Notes: generated from the letters alone by a model not told the origin. Numbered from the stretch's first letter, positions 15,656 through 24,077 are shown. The stretch is 64,000 nucleotides of DNA from Teichococcus aerophilus (GCF_014490485.1 NZ_JACTVA010000027.1:1-64000); one strand, 5' to 3'. Numbers and translations: made by a program.

Positions 15656-16567
15656 TCAGGCCGAGCGTGTCGCCGACGCCCTGCGCCCCCGTACCGGCTG
15701 CCGGCCCTGCTGCCACTTCCCGTACAGCGCCGGCAGCAGCATGGCGGCGGAGACGATGCCCACCCACAGCGCCGGCCGCAGCCCGAATTCAGTGTCCAGG
15801 TTGGCTTCCAGCACCGGCCAGAAGGGCACGCCGGTGCCCAGCCCGTACCAAGCGGCTTCCAGCAGTGCGGTGCCGATGGCGGCGATGGGTACCAGCAGGG
15901 CCAGCCGCCACAGGGCTGGCGCGCCGCCCTTGGGCGCCAGCAGGCGGTAGCCCATCAGCCACAGGAACAGCCCGGCAGTCAGCATCGCCTCGGTCACGTC
16001 CAGCTTGGTTTGCAGCACGAAATGCACCAGCGCCAGCACGCCGATGGCGTAGACGGCGCGATGCAGCGCCTGCCAGCGCCGGCCGCCCAGCCGCTTCACC
16101 CAGCCATCGGTGGAGGTGATGCCCAGCGCCACCAGCCCCACCAGCGCCACGAAGCCGATGGTCAGGTAGAAGCGCAGGACGATCTCGGACACCACCTTGC
16201 CCAGGTCGAAGCCCTGGTCGGCGATGTACAGCGCCAGGTGGGCCAGGATGTAGGCCATGGCCGCCACGCCCACCATGCGCCGCACCAGCATGACGCGCGG
16301 CTGGCGCACCAATTGCCGCAGCGGCGTCACCAGCAGCGACACCAGCAGGATGCGTACGCCCCACAGGCCGGTCTGGTGGATAGCCTCGTTCAGCGGGCGC
16401 GGGCCCAGCATTCCGTTGGCGGCCTGCCAGGCCAGCCACAGTGCCGGCAGCATCAGCGCCACCAGCACCGCCAGCTTGAAGGCAGAAAACGCGCCCTGGC
16501 GGTCCCGCCAGGGAACCCCGATGCCGCTTCTGGGCCCGGGGGGCGAGGGGATGGCGCGCGCGGTCAT
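15656..16567 (-). CDS. msrQ: MsrQ-like heme membrane subunit of the periplasmic methionine sulfoxide reductase
   Basis: 303 residues with about eight membrane helices, matching the ferric-reductase-like YedZ/MsrQ family that passes electrons to the molybdoprotein MsrP. Text such as ALHRAVYAIGVLALVHFVLQ and AAMAYILAHLALYIADQ holds the conserved heme-ligand histidines. A second short domain at the C-terminus (ALWRLALLVPIAAIG onward) is less typical. The ATG at 16567 gives the usual length; an earlier in-frame start would add about 90 Gly/Arg/Pro-rich residues. No msrP gene is adjacent, although msrP and msrQ are usually neighbours. Confidence 0.8.
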   Translation of the reverse strand: MTARAIPSPPGPRSGIGVPWRDRQGAFSAFKLAVLVALMLPALWLAWQAANGMLGPRPLNEAIHQTGLWGVRILLVSLLVTPLRQLVRQPRVMLVRRMVGVAAMAYILAHLALYIADQGFDLGKVVSEIVLRFYLTIGFVALVGLVALGITSTDGWVKRLGGRRWQALHRAVYAIGVLALVHFVLQTKLDVTEAMLTAGLFLWLMGYRLLAPKGGAPALWRLALLVPIAAIGTALLEAAWYGLGTGVPFWPVLEANLDTEFGLRPALWVGIVSAAMLLPALYGKWQQGRQPVRGRRASATRSA

Positions 16568-16648
16568 GCAGGCAGGGTCCTTCGAAAGGCTTCGCAGCAT
16601 GTGGGACGCCGCACCCGCCGCGCCAGGGCTACCTGATTCACGGTGCCC

Positions 16649-16672
16649 CCTTGCCTTACCATAAGGGGAAGG
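16649..16672. promoter_or_regulatory. Imperfect dyad in the msrQ/DUF305 divergent promoter region
   Basis: CCTTGCCTTA at 16649-16658 and TAAGGGGAAGG at 16662-16672 form an imperfect inverted repeat between divergent genes. CCTT-type half-sites resemble operators of CueR-like MerR regulators, and DUF305 proteins are often copper-linked. The spacing is longer than a standard CueR site, so this is a suggestion only. Confidence 0.3.
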
Positions 16673-16716
16673 CTCCATCTGCTGTTCCGGCCACCCAACC
16701 TGCCGGAGACTGACGC

Positions 16717-17106
16717 ATGAAGCACCGTACAGCCCTCGCCGCCGCCCTGGCCGTCTCGCTGGGCCTCGGTAGCGGGGCAGCCCTCGCCCAGCATGCTGGC
16801 CACGGCAGCGCCCCCGCCGCATCCGCCCCAGCCCAGCCACAGGCCCAGGCTTCAGGTGCTGCTACGCAGGCGTATCGGGACGCCATGGCACGGATGCACC
16901 GGAATATGGACATCCCCTACACCGGCAATGCCGACCGGGATTTCGCCGCCGGCATGATCCCGCACCACCAGGGCGCGATCGACATGGCGCGCATCGAGCT
17001 GCAGCACGGCACCGACCCGGAAATGCGCAAGCTGGCCGAAGCCGTCATCGCCGCCCAGGAACAGGAGATCGCCCAGCTGCGCGCCTATCTGGCCCGCCCG
17101 CGCTGA
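16717..17106 (+). CDS. DUF305 (CopM-like) secreted protein
   Basis: 129 residues. A signal peptide ([20 protein letters not shown], cleaved near ALAQ-HAGHG) precedes a short Ala/Pro/Gln-rich linker and one DUF305 domain. The hallmark is [20 protein letters not shown], whose Met and His residues bind metal in copper-binding CopM-type relatives; additional histidines (HAGHG) follow the signal peptide. Expected location is the periplasm. It is divergent from msrQ with a 149-bp gap that holds an imperfect dyad. A role in copper handling is an inference from the family. Confidence 0.85.
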   Translation: MKHRTALAAALAVSLGLGSGAALAQHAGHGSAPAASAPAQPQAQASGAATQAYRDAMARMHRNMDIPYTGNADRDFAAGMIPHHQGAIDMARIELQHGTDPEMRKLAEAVIAAQEQEIAQLRAYLARPR

Positions 17107-17135
17107 GGGGACCGCACGAGCTTCAAGGGAATTTC

Positions 17136-17168
17136 GGGCGACGGCGAGGCAGCGCCTCGCCGTCGCCC
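17136..17168 (+). terminator. GC-rich hairpin after the DUF305 gene
   Basis: GGGCGACGGCGAGGC pairs perfectly with GCCTCGCCGTCGCCC around AGC, 30 bases past the stop. There is no following T tract, so it may act in a Rho-assisted way or as an mRNA stabiliser. Confidence 0.5.
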
Positions 17169-17293
17169 GGACCCGAGACCCAAGCCATCGGGAAAGCCCG
17201 TTCCAGGCCGCGCTAGTTGAACCAACCTCTGCAATCTGACCCATCATCGCGCCGGCCCGCCGATGTCTGGCCCGCCGTTGCCGAATCGCCGGT

Positions 17294-17336
17294 GCAGGGG
17301 ATCGCATCCCTTGCCAGTGGCGCCCGAAGGGGCAGA
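17294..17336. repeat. Solo Rpt-D module (degenerate)
   Basis: GCAGGGGATCGCATCCCTTG followed by GAAGGGGCAGAGCCCTCTC, matching the Rpt-D ends at 12611 and 15579 but with mismatches in both stems and no Rpt-C partner. The rest of the 17169-17514 gap shows no gene. Confidence 0.55.
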
Positions 17337-17514
17337 GCCCTCTCGGTCCACACTCCAAGCCAGCGCTCCCTACAACGCCCCCGTCGACAGGCGCCCGCCG
17401 CACCGGCAGCGTTGACCCTCCCGACCCCAGGTCACGCGGCCCTGCCCTTCCATCGCCGCCCCTTCCCCCCGCCTCCGGTGGCGGCTATCCGGGCGGCCTG
17501 ATGTTTCCACCGAG

Positions 17515-18375
17515 ATGACCGAGGACCGACCCAGCATGACCGGCCGCGATGGCGGCGCCGATCTGGCGCCCCTGCCGGGCGAAAGCCCCATCATCGTCCT
17601 GGTGCGCCCGCAGCTAGCCGAGAATGTCGGCACCGCCGCGCGCGCCATGGCCAATGGCGGGTTGTTCCACCTGCGCCTCGTCGCCCCGCGGGATGGCTGG
17701 CCGCAGGAGCGGGCGTGGTACGCCTCCTCCGGCGCCGATCGCATCCTGGATGCGGCGACGGTGCACCCCACGGTCGCGGACGCCGTGGCCGATTGCCACC
17801 GCGTGCTCGCCACCTGCCCCCGCCCGCGCCACGTGGTCATTCCCGTCCACACCGCCCGCGGCGCCGCGGACGAGCTGGTGAAGATCTGCCGGGGGGACGG
17901 CCACCGCGCCGCCATCCTGTTCGGGCCGGAGCGCGCGGGGCTGGAGGCGGAGGATCTCTCCCACGCCGATACGCTGGTGCGCTACCCGCTGAACCCGGCC
18001 CATATGTCGCTCAACCTGGCCCAGGCGGTGATGATCCTGGCCTATGAGTGGTGGAACGCCGCCGAGGACAACACGCCCCCCCGCCGGCTGATGACCAACG
18101 AGACCGGCGTCGCCACCAAGGGCGAGCTGGACAACTTCCTGGAGCGCCTGGTGCGGGAGCTGGACGCCAGCGGCTTCCTGGACAACCACCCGAAGCGCTC
18201 CGGCATGGTGCGCAACCTGCGCCACTGGTTCAACCGGGGCGAGGTGACGACGCAGGAGCTGCGCACACTGCACGGCGTGGTCAGCGAGCTCTCCAAGGGC
18301 CGCATGCTGCGCGGCCGTCCGGCGGAGGAAGACCCGCCACCGCCCTGGCTGGAAGCCATCCTGAACGAGCGCTGA
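17515..18375 (+). CDS. trmJ: tRNA (cytidine/uridine-2'-O)-methyltransferase TrmJ-like, SpoU/SPOUT family
   Basis: About 286 residues. The SPOUT knot motifs are clear: IIVLVRPQLAENVGTAARAM (motif 1), AAILFGPERAGLEAEDL (motif 2) and LNPAHMSLNLAQAVMILAYE (motif 3). Family members methylate the 2'-O of position 32 of tRNA using SAM. The C-terminal 100 residues, with RSGMVRNLRHWFNRGEVTTQ, match the helical TrmJ extension. The ATG at 17515 or the one at 17536 may be used; both precede the conserved domain. It is a lone gene. Confidence 0.88.
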   Translation: MTEDRPSMTGRDGGADLAPLPGESPIIVLVRPQLAENVGTAARAMANGGLFHLRLVAPRDGWPQERAWYASSGADRILDAATVHPTVADAVADCHRVLATCPRPRHVVIPVHTARGAADELVKICRGDGHRAAILFGPERAGLEAEDLSHADTLVRYPLNPAHMSLNLAQAVMILAYEWWNAAEDNTPPRRLMTNETGVATKGELDNFLERLVRELDASGFLDNHPKRSGMVRNLRHWFNRGEVTTQELRTLHGVVSELSKGRMLRGRPAEEDPPPPWLEAILNER

Positions 18376-18492
18376 AGCCGCGCTGGCCAACGGATGATCA
18401 GCCGGCGTTGACCGGCCGCTGACTGGTCCGCAGATCGCGGCCCGGCAGCTGGCTCGGCCACTGAACCCGGCGGCAGATCGCCGCTGGGCCGG

Positions 18493-19071
18493 CTACCGCA
18501 TCTTCGACGGCGCCGTCTGCCGCGCCACGCCCAGGGCGAACGCCTCGTCGCCGGCGATAGCCCGGATATGCGCCTCGCAGCGCGCGGCCAGCTCCGCCGG
18601 GGCCAGGCCGGCCGTATCCAGCGACAGATGCTCATCGTCGCGCGGCTCATACTCATGCCGCAGCACGGCCTCCCAATCCGGCAGGACGTGGCCCGGGATA
18701 TCCGCCACCCGGCCCTCCACCCGCCGCCGGTGCTCGGCCGCATCGGAACAGACGAGTTGGATATCGACCAGCCGCGCTGATTCCTGCCCGGCGACCAGCC
18801 GCCACGCCTGCCGGCTCTCCCGCACCGGATTGACCCCATCGGCCACCACCGGGAGGCCCAGCCGCAGGTTGCCCGCCGCTACCGCACGGGCCACCGCATA
18901 GCCCGCCGGGCCAATCCGCTCCGCCCCCGCCGCCCGCATCGCCTGCTCGATCGTGTCGATCCGCAGATAGACGGCGCCAAGCCGGGCCGCGAGCAGGCGC
19001 GACAGCGTCGTCTTTCCCGTGCCGGGCAATCCACCGAATACCAGCAGCAAGGGGGAGGGAGGCTGGCTCAT
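18493..19071 (-). CDS. P-loop kinase-like protein (AAA_33 type)
   Basis: 192 residues. The N-terminus has FGGLPGTGKTTLSRLLAARL (Walker A) followed by YLRIDTIEQAMR, the DxI pattern of small gluconate-kinase- or zeta-toxin-like P-loop kinases. ARLVDIQLVCSDAAEHRRRVEGR resembles the lid region with its basic residues. No antitoxin-like gene is adjacent, and nothing identifies the substrate. Expected in the cytoplasm. It shares a divergent gap, filled by Rpt-A copy 5, with the peptide-type binding protein gene. Confidence 0.75.
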   Translation of the reverse strand: MSQPPSPLLLVFGGLPGTGKTTLSRLLAARLGAVYLRIDTIEQAMRAAGAERIGPAGYAVARAVAAGNLRLGLPVVADGVNPVRESRQAWRLVAGQESARLVDIQLVCSDAAEHRRRVEGRVADIPGHVLPDWEAVLRHEYEPRDDEHLSLDTAGLAPAELAARCEAHIRAIAGDEAFALGVARQTAPSKMR

Positions 19072-19097
19072 CGGGTCATCCTGAATCTTGGTGGGGT

Positions 19098-19450
19098 AGC
19101 GAAGGCCGGGGAAAGAATTCCCCGGACCCCATCTTTTCTTTTTTCGAGTTTTTCTGGCGGGGCTGTTGAGGTTGGGTATGAGAGACAGCTGGGTGCGCCG
19201 GAGGTCTAGAGCATTTCCGTTCGCACAGGCTCACTTCGAATGCTCTAGCTTGTTGTTTTGAAGAGCATCTTCACGCCATCGGGTGATTCCACCTGATGGT
19301 GATCTGCTCTAGGATCTCCGGCGACTGACCGTCCAGCCTGCATCGCCCATTTATAAAATCATCAAGCAGCGTCAGCTCTCAGTCCCGAAGCGCTTCGCCA
19401 AACTCACAAAAATGAAGATGGGGCCCGGGGAATTCCTTCCCCGGCCTTGC
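19098..19450. repeat. Rpt-A copy in a divergent promoter gap, interrupted by Rpt-B
   Basis: The left hairpin end is at 19098-19156 and the inverted right end at 19400-19450, both with GAATTC. The central dyad reads GCGCCGGAGGT before 19206 and GATCTCCGGCG after 19312; between them lies a complete Rpt-B. Without the insert the unit is about 250 bp, as elsewhere. It lies between two gene starts, so neither end follows an annotated gene, which argues that the unit is not merely a terminator pair. Confidence 0.9.
19207..19311 (+). repeat. Rpt-B copy inserted in the CTAG centre of Rpt-A
   Basis: The first hairpin pairs AGAGCATT with AATGCTCT; the second pairs TCACGCCATC with GATGGTGA around GGGTGATTCCACCT. 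The element begins GAGCATTTCC at 19209 and ends GATCTGCTC at 19309. TA flanks it on both sides (19207-19208 and 19310-19311), within CTAG at 19206-19209 and 19309-19312. The uninterrupted Rpt-A copy at 48254-48504 has a single CTAG at the same place (48363-48366). Confidence 0.88.
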
Positions 19451-19563
19451 TTTCCCCCAACCAGCGGCGGCAACGGTGAGGCCGAGGTCCCTTCCCCCTT
19501 CCGGCCATCCCGTCCTAGTCTCCCCTCAAAGCCCCGTCACAAGGGGTCTGGGAGGATCACATC

Positions 19564-21153
19564 ATGCATCGTCGCACCCTGTTGCAGGGGGGCGCCGCGT
19601 TGGGCGGCATCGCCCTCGCCCGTCCGTCGCTGGCCCAGCCGGCCCGTTCCGCCGCGTTGCGCTTCGTGCCGCAGGCCAACCTGACGGCGCTGGACCCGAT
19701 CTGGACCTCCGCCATCGTCACGCAGATGCATGGCTACCACGTCTATGACACGCTCTACGGCGTGGACGCGCAGCAGAAGCCGCATCCCCAGATGGCCGAG
19801 GGCCACACCGTCTCGGACGACAAGCGCACCTGGCGCATCACGCTGCGCCCCGGCCTGCGCTTCCATGATGGGGAGCCGGTGCGGGCCAAGGATGCCGCCG
19901 CCAGCCTGGAGCGCTGGTCCAAGCGCGACCCCTTCGGCCAGATCCTGGCCAAGGTGGTGGAGAGCTGGGGCGCGCCGGATGACCGCACCATCGAGATCAA
20001 GCTGACGCGTCCCTTCCCGCTGCTGCTGGATGCCATCGCCAAGCCGGACGCCAATGTCGCCTTCATCATGCCGGAGCGGCTGGCGCGCACCGATGCCAAC
20101 ACGCAGGTGTCGGAGGTCGTCGGATCCGGACCGTACCGCTTCATGAAGGATGAGTTCGTCGCCGGCAGCCGCAGCGTCTATGCCAAGTTCGATGGCTACA
20201 CGCCGCGGGATGGCGTGGCGGACTGGACCAGCGGCGGCAAGGTCGCGCATTTCAACCGCATCGAGTGGAACATCCTGCCGGACCCGGCCACCGCCGTCGC
20301 CGCACTCTCCAACGGCGAGGTCGACTGGGTGGACCAGCCGCTGTCCGACCTCATCCCGCTGCTGTCGCGCAACCGCAACGTGAAGGTGGATACGCTGGCG
20401 ACAGCCGGCTTCCTCAGCATCATGCGGCTGAACCACCTGCAGGCGCCCTTCAACAACCCGAAGGTCCGCCGCGCCGTGGCGCTGGCCATCAACCAATCCG
20501 ACTACATGGGCGCGACTTTGGGGGAGGACCGCTCCGTCTGGCGCGAATGCCACAGCCTGTTCCCCTGCGGCACGCCCTACGGCACCGAGGACCTCTCCCC
20601 CCTCAACGCCCCGCCGCGCGGCCTGGACCGCGCCAAGGCCGCTCTGGCGGAGTCTGGCTACAATGGAGAGAAGGTGGTGATCATCAACCCCACCGACTTC
20701 CCGCTGATCGGCCCGCACGGCCAGCTGACCGCCGACCTGCTGACCCGGCTGGGCATGAACGTGGACCTGATGGACAGCGACTGGGGCACCGTCGTCCAGC
20801 GCCGCGCCTCCCGCGAGGGCACCGATAAGGGCGGCTGGAGCATCTTCCACACCTATGGCTCCGCCATGGCCTATATCAACCCGGCCGTCTCCTCCCTGGT
20901 GAAGGGCCCGGGCGCCAATGGCTGGTTCGGCTGGTACACCAGCCATGAGCAGGAGGAGATGATCCAGACCTGGCTGGACGCGCCGGACGAGGCCGCGCAG
21001 AAGCGCATCGCCGATGCGGTCAACAAGAAGGCGCAGGACGACGTGGCGACCATCCCGCTCGGCCAGTTCTTCATCCGCACCGCGTATCGCAGCAACCTGA
21101 CCGGCTTCGTGAAGGGCAGCATGCCGTATCCGTGGGGCGTGCGGCTGGCCTAG
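19564..21153 (+). CDS. ABC transporter substrate-binding protein, family 5 (peptide/nickel type)
   Basis: 529 residues. The N-terminus MHRRTLLQGGAALGGIALARPSLAQ has a twin-arginine-like export signal with a hydrophobic core. The SBP_bac_5 pattern runs throughout: LDPIWTSAIVTQMHGYHVYDTLYG, WRITLRPGLRFHDGEPVRAKDAAAS and VVGSGPYRFMKDE. Such periplasmic lipoprotein-like or soluble proteins deliver peptides, opines or metals to a Dpp/Opp-type permease. No permease or ATPase genes are beside it, so it is an orphan binding protein whose partner lies elsewhere. Ligand is not determinable here. The upstream gap is mostly Rpt-A. Confidence 0.88.
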   Translation: MHRRTLLQGGAALGGIALARPSLAQPARSAALRFVPQANLTALDPIWTSAIVTQMHGYHVYDTLYGVDAQQKPHPQMAEGHTVSDDKRTWRITLRPGLRFHDGEPVRAKDAAASLERWSKRDPFGQILAKVVESWGAPDDRTIEIKLTRPFPLLLDAIAKPDANVAFIMPERLARTDANTQVSEVVGSGPYRFMKDEFVAGSRSVYAKFDGYTPRDGVADWTSGGKVAHFNRIEWNILPDPATAVAALSNGEVDWVDQPLSDLIPLLSRNRNVKVDTLATAGFLSIMRLNHLQAPFNNPKVRRAVALAINQSDYMGATLGEDRSVWRECHSLFPCGTPYGTEDLSPLNAPPRGLDRAKAALAESGYNGEKVVIINPTDFPLIGPHGQLTADLLTRLGMNVDLMDSDWGTVVQRRASREGTDKGGWSIFHTYGSAMAYINPAVSSLVKGPGANGWFGWYTSHEQEEMIQTWLDAPDEAAQKRIADAVNKKAQDDVATIPLGQFFIRTAYRSNLTGFVKGSMPYPWGVRLA

Positions 21154-21178
21154 GAGCACGCCTTCAGCGGGCTGGAGA

Positions 21179-21422
21179 AGGGAAGGTCAGGGGAATGAAT
21201 TCCCCTGAAACCCCATCTTTTTTCTACGCGTTTGGCCTTGGGCTTGGGGACTGGCGGGCGCCAGCATTGATGACTATCACGAGCAAGCGCCAGCCCGCAG
21301 TCATTGTAGGTCATGAATCTCCGGCGTCACCCGACCAAGGCTTGAGACTGACGCTCCCGCAGCCAAGCCCGGAAAACTCGCAAACAAAAGATGGGGTCCG
21401 GGGAATTCCTTCCCCGGCCTTT
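21179..21422. repeat. Rpt-A copy 6, diverged core
   Basis: The left end (21179-21234) has the stem CAGGGGAATGAATTCCCCTG with CATCTTTTTT after it. The inverted right end (21370-21422) is near-consensus. The core between differs from other copies, although CTCCGGCG near 21320 may be a remnant of the dyad. The left end could terminate the binding-protein gene. Confidence 0.75.
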
Positions 21423-21503
21423 TCCCTAAGGGTCCGGCGTGGCGCTGCGGCACCCGAGACGGCCCATCCTCACGCCCCCCAGGCAAAGGCCCACTTCCAC
21501 CGC

Positions 21504-21562
21504 CCAACTCGAAAAAGCAAAAGAAGGGGGCCTGGGGGGGGAATCCCTTCCCCCAGCCTTCC
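21504..21562 (-). repeat. Solo Rpt-A end upstream of glk
   Basis: AACTCGAAAAAGCAAAAGAA followed by a degenerate stem GGGGGGAATCCCTTCCCCC and CAGCCTTCC. GAATTC has become GAATCC. No partner in the direct orientation lies between it and the previous copy. Confidence 0.65.
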
Positions 21563-21659
21563 TCCCCCAGCGCCGCCCCGCGGATGTTGACACCCCTTGC
21601 CACCCCATGGCGTTCCAGTACCGCGATGCGCCTATAAGGGCGGAGGGACAGGAGGAAGC

Positions 21660-22607
21660 ATGAGCCTACGTCTGATCGGCGACATCGGGGGCACCCATGC
21701 CCGCTTCGCGCTATGCGAGCCTGGCAGCCCGCCGCAGGACCCCCAGAAGCTGGTGGTGGCGGAGCATGCCGGCGTGGCTGAGGCAGCGCAGGCCTACCTG
21801 GCCAGCCGCCCGGTGGCGGAGGCGGTGTTCGCCGTGGCCTGCCCGGTGGTGGGCGACGAGGTGGCCTTCACCAACAGCCCCTGGCACTTCAATATCCCCA
21901 CGGTGCGGGACCAGCTGGGCCTGCGGCACCTGTCGGTGATCAACGACTTCGCCGCGCAGGCCCAGGCCATCCCCAACCTGGAAACCGCCGATCTGCGTCC
22001 GCTGAAGCCGGGCACGGCCCGGCCCGGCGCACCCATCGTCGTGCTGGGGCCAGGTACCGGGCTGGGCGTGGCCTTCCTGGTGCGCAACGGCCGTGGCATG
22101 CGCGTGCTGCCCAGCGAGGGCGGCCATGCTTCCTTCTCCCCGCAGGATGACCTGCAGGCGGAGATCCTGCGGCTGCTGCGGCGGGAATACGGCCATGTCT
22201 CGGCCGAGCGGCTGCTCTCTGGCCCCGGCCTGCTGCACATCGCCAATGCGCTGGCGGAGATCCGCGGCGACGCACTGCGCCTGGGGGAGCCGAAGCAGGT
22301 CTCGGAACGCGCCGCCGCCGGGCAATGCACGATCAGCCAGGAGGCGCTGAAGCTCTTCGCCGCCATCCTCGGCGCTACGGCGGGCAACCTGGCGCTGACG
22401 GTGCTGGCGGAAGGCGGGGTGTACGTGGCGGGCGGGCTGTGCCGGAACCTTGGGCCGCTGCTGGATGTCGCGGCACTGACCCATAGCTTCCAGGCGAAGG
22501 GCCGCTTCGCCGCCTATCTGTCCGGCGTGCCTATCTTCCAGGTGATGCGGCCGCATACCGGCCTGCTGGGCGCGGCGCATTTCCAGCACGATGTGGCGGA
22601 GGTCTGA
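21660..22607 (+). CDS. glk: Glucokinase (ROK-unrelated bacterial Glk type)
   Basis: 315 residues; phosphorylates glucose with ATP to glucose-6-phosphate in the cytoplasm. LIGDIGGTHARFALCE at the N-terminus is the phosphate-1 motif, NDFAAQAQAIP carries the catalytic Asp, VVLGPGTGLGVAFLV is the phosphate-2 motif, and PSEGGHASFSPQDD is the conserved Glk segment. The ATG at 21660 follows GGAGGAAGC, a strong ribosome-binding site; an in-frame ATG at 21597 lacks one and would add 21 odd residues. It converges with the MgtC-like gene across Rpt-A copy 8. Confidence 0.93.
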   Translation: MSLRLIGDIGGTHARFALCEPGSPPQDPQKLVVAEHAGVAEAAQAYLASRPVAEAVFAVACPVVGDEVAFTNSPWHFNIPTVRDQLGLRHLSVINDFAAQAQAIPNLETADLRPLKPGTARPGAPIVVLGPGTGLGVAFLVRNGRGMRVLPSEGGHASFSPQDDLQAEILRLLRREYGHVSAERLLSGPGLLHIANALAEIRGDALRLGEPKQVSERAAAGQCTISQEALKLFAAILGATAGNLALTVLAEGGVYVAGGLCRNLGPLLDVAALTHSFQAKGRFAAYLSGVPIFQVMRPHTGLLGAAHFQHDVAEV

Positions 22608-22613
22608 CGGGGG

Positions 22614-22845
22614 AGGAAGGCCGGGGAAGGAATTCCCCAGGCCCTTCTTTTTTCCTGCGCGTTGAGGTTGGGCTGGCGGATCGGCGGGTGCGGCTTGGTA
22701 AGGGCGGCGTAAGCCGGTGCCGAAGGCCAGAGACTTCCGACCTGCCCGCCAGGCCGGCACCCTTTCGGCAGCACACCCATAACCCCGAAAAGAAGAGAAG
22801 GATCAAACCTGGAGGTTTGATAGGGAATTCCTTCCCCGGCCTTCT
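22614..22845. repeat. Rpt-A copy 8 between convergent glk and mgtC-like genes
   Basis: The left end (22614-22665) is GGCCGGGGAAGGAATTCCCC-type with CCCTTCTTTTTT. The right end (22783-22845) has an extra stem, CAAACCTGGAGGTTTG, in place of the usual GGGTCCGGGG arm, then AGGGAATTCCTTCCCC. Each end is correctly oriented to terminate the neighbouring gene. Confidence 0.85.
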
Positions 22846-22851
22846 CCTGGC

Positions 22852-23550
22852 CTAAAGAGGCGTCGCCGCCGAAATCCAGCGCGTGGAGAAGATCCGCGGC
22901 GAGAGGCTGAGTTCACCCACCAGCTGCTCCACCAGCGAGTCCTCCTGCCGGGCGCTGTAGACCACCGCCTCCACCTGCACTTCGCCCTTGCCGGCGATGG
23001 CGTGGCTCTCCAGGCCGTGCAGGCGCAGTTTCCGTACGTTCATCGCCTGTAGCAGCTTGGTGCGGACCACAGCCTCGTCCTGCGCATCGCAGCGTAGCTC
23101 GATGGTGTAGAAGCGCTCCGTCTGTTCCCGCTCGGGCGCCGTGGCGTCGATCAGGCGGCCCAGCCGGGGCAGGACCAGATTGGCCACCATGATCAGCACG
23201 GTGGTCTCGGCCGCTTCCAGCAGCAGGCCATAGCCGGCCAGCGCGCCGATGGCCCCGGTGGCCCAGACGGACGCCGCGGCACTGAGCCCGCGGACATTGA
23301 AGCCGTCCCGCATGATCAGCCCGGCCCCCAGGAAGCCGATGCCGGTGATGACCTGGCCGCCCAGCCGCGTGGCGTCCGACACCGGCGAGACCAGGCCTGC
23401 GATCGAGGTGAAAGCCGCCGCGCCGACCGCGACCAGCGTATGGGTGGCGAGCCCGGTGTAGCGCTGATGCCACTGCCGCTCCGCCCCCACGATGGCACCC
23501 AGCAGGAAGGCCACCAGCAGGCCGGGCGCGATGGAAAGCGCGCCCTGCAT
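22852..23550 (-). CDS. MgtC/SapB family membrane protein
   Basis: 232 residues. The N-terminal half has four to five membrane helices with family hallmarks GAIVGAERQWHQRYTGLATH, LGGQVITGIGFLGAGLIM and GLSAAASVWATGAIGALAG. The C-terminal half is an ACT-like soluble domain (FYTIELRCDAQDEAVVRTKL). MgtC proteins act in the inner membrane, affecting magnesium-limited growth and intracellular survival in pathogens. The ATG at 23550 gives the usual start; in-frame codons further up, to 23823, translate into Arg/Ala-rich sequence unlike the family. It is divergent from the receiver-GGDEF gene. Confidence 0.87.
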   Translation of the reverse strand: MQGALSIAPGLLVAFLLGAIVGAERQWHQRYTGLATHTLVAVGAAAFTSIAGLVSPVSDATRLGGQVITGIGFLGAGLIMRDGFNVRGLSAAASVWATGAIGALAGYGLLLEAAETTVLIMVANLVLPRLGRLIDATAPEREQTERFYTIELRCDAQDEAVVRTKLLQAMNVRKLRLHGLESHAIAGKGEVQVEAVVYSARQEDSLVEQLVGELSLSPRIFSTRWISAATPL

Positions 23551-24077
23551 CACGGTGCCCCTGCGCCAAATCGGCGGGAAACATGCGGCATGGGAACACG
23601 CATCGCGTCGTGGCCTCCGGCTGATCGATGCGCCGGGCGGGCGCCCGACGGCCTGGCCCCAGGCAACCACGCTGGCAGCCGCCCCGCAACTCAGGTGCTG
23701 GCCGCATCGTACGGCTTGGGCTTGGGCAAACGGACGACCGTTACAAGACGCCAGAAGCATCATCCGGCGCCATGCCGAACTGTCTGGCCACAGCCTCGCC
23801 AGCTTGTATTGGCATAACGCCAACTCAACTGTTAGTTGTCAGCTGGACATTAACGATCTGTGAGGCCGCTCTACCGGGGCAATCAGCACAGCCCCTGGAG
23901 CCCAGACATGGAGGGCCGCCGCCCCGTGCTGATGGAGTTGGAGCCGCAGTTGCCCCGCGCCCGCCCGCTGGCGGCGCTTCTCGCCCGGCCGGGGCTCGCC
24001 ATGCCGCCCCGCCCCGCTCCTCCACGCCCTACTGGCCTGCTACCCCCGCCCCATCACCCAACGGCGTCGTCCCCGGC
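23551..24077. promoter_or_regulatory. Divergent gap with two adjacent short dyads
   Basis: No gene is evident. TTGGCATAACGCCAA (23809-23823) and CAACTGTTAGTTG (23826-23838) are adjacent inverted repeats in a locally less GC-rich stretch between mgtC-like and GGDEF-like genes, which fits operator sites. The GGDEF frame stays open upstream to 23628, but its translation there is compositionally unlike protein. Confidence 0.35.

Noticed and set aside
18493-19071. Zeta-type toxin of a toxin-antitoxin pair
   Set aside because: The P-loop kinase fold is similar, but no small antitoxin gene is adjacent.
23628-24077. Longer version of the receiver-GGDEF protein starting upstream
   Set aside because: The frame is open but the added 150 residues are Pro/Arg/Gly-rich and unlike protein domains, and the ATG at 24078 begins a normal receiver.
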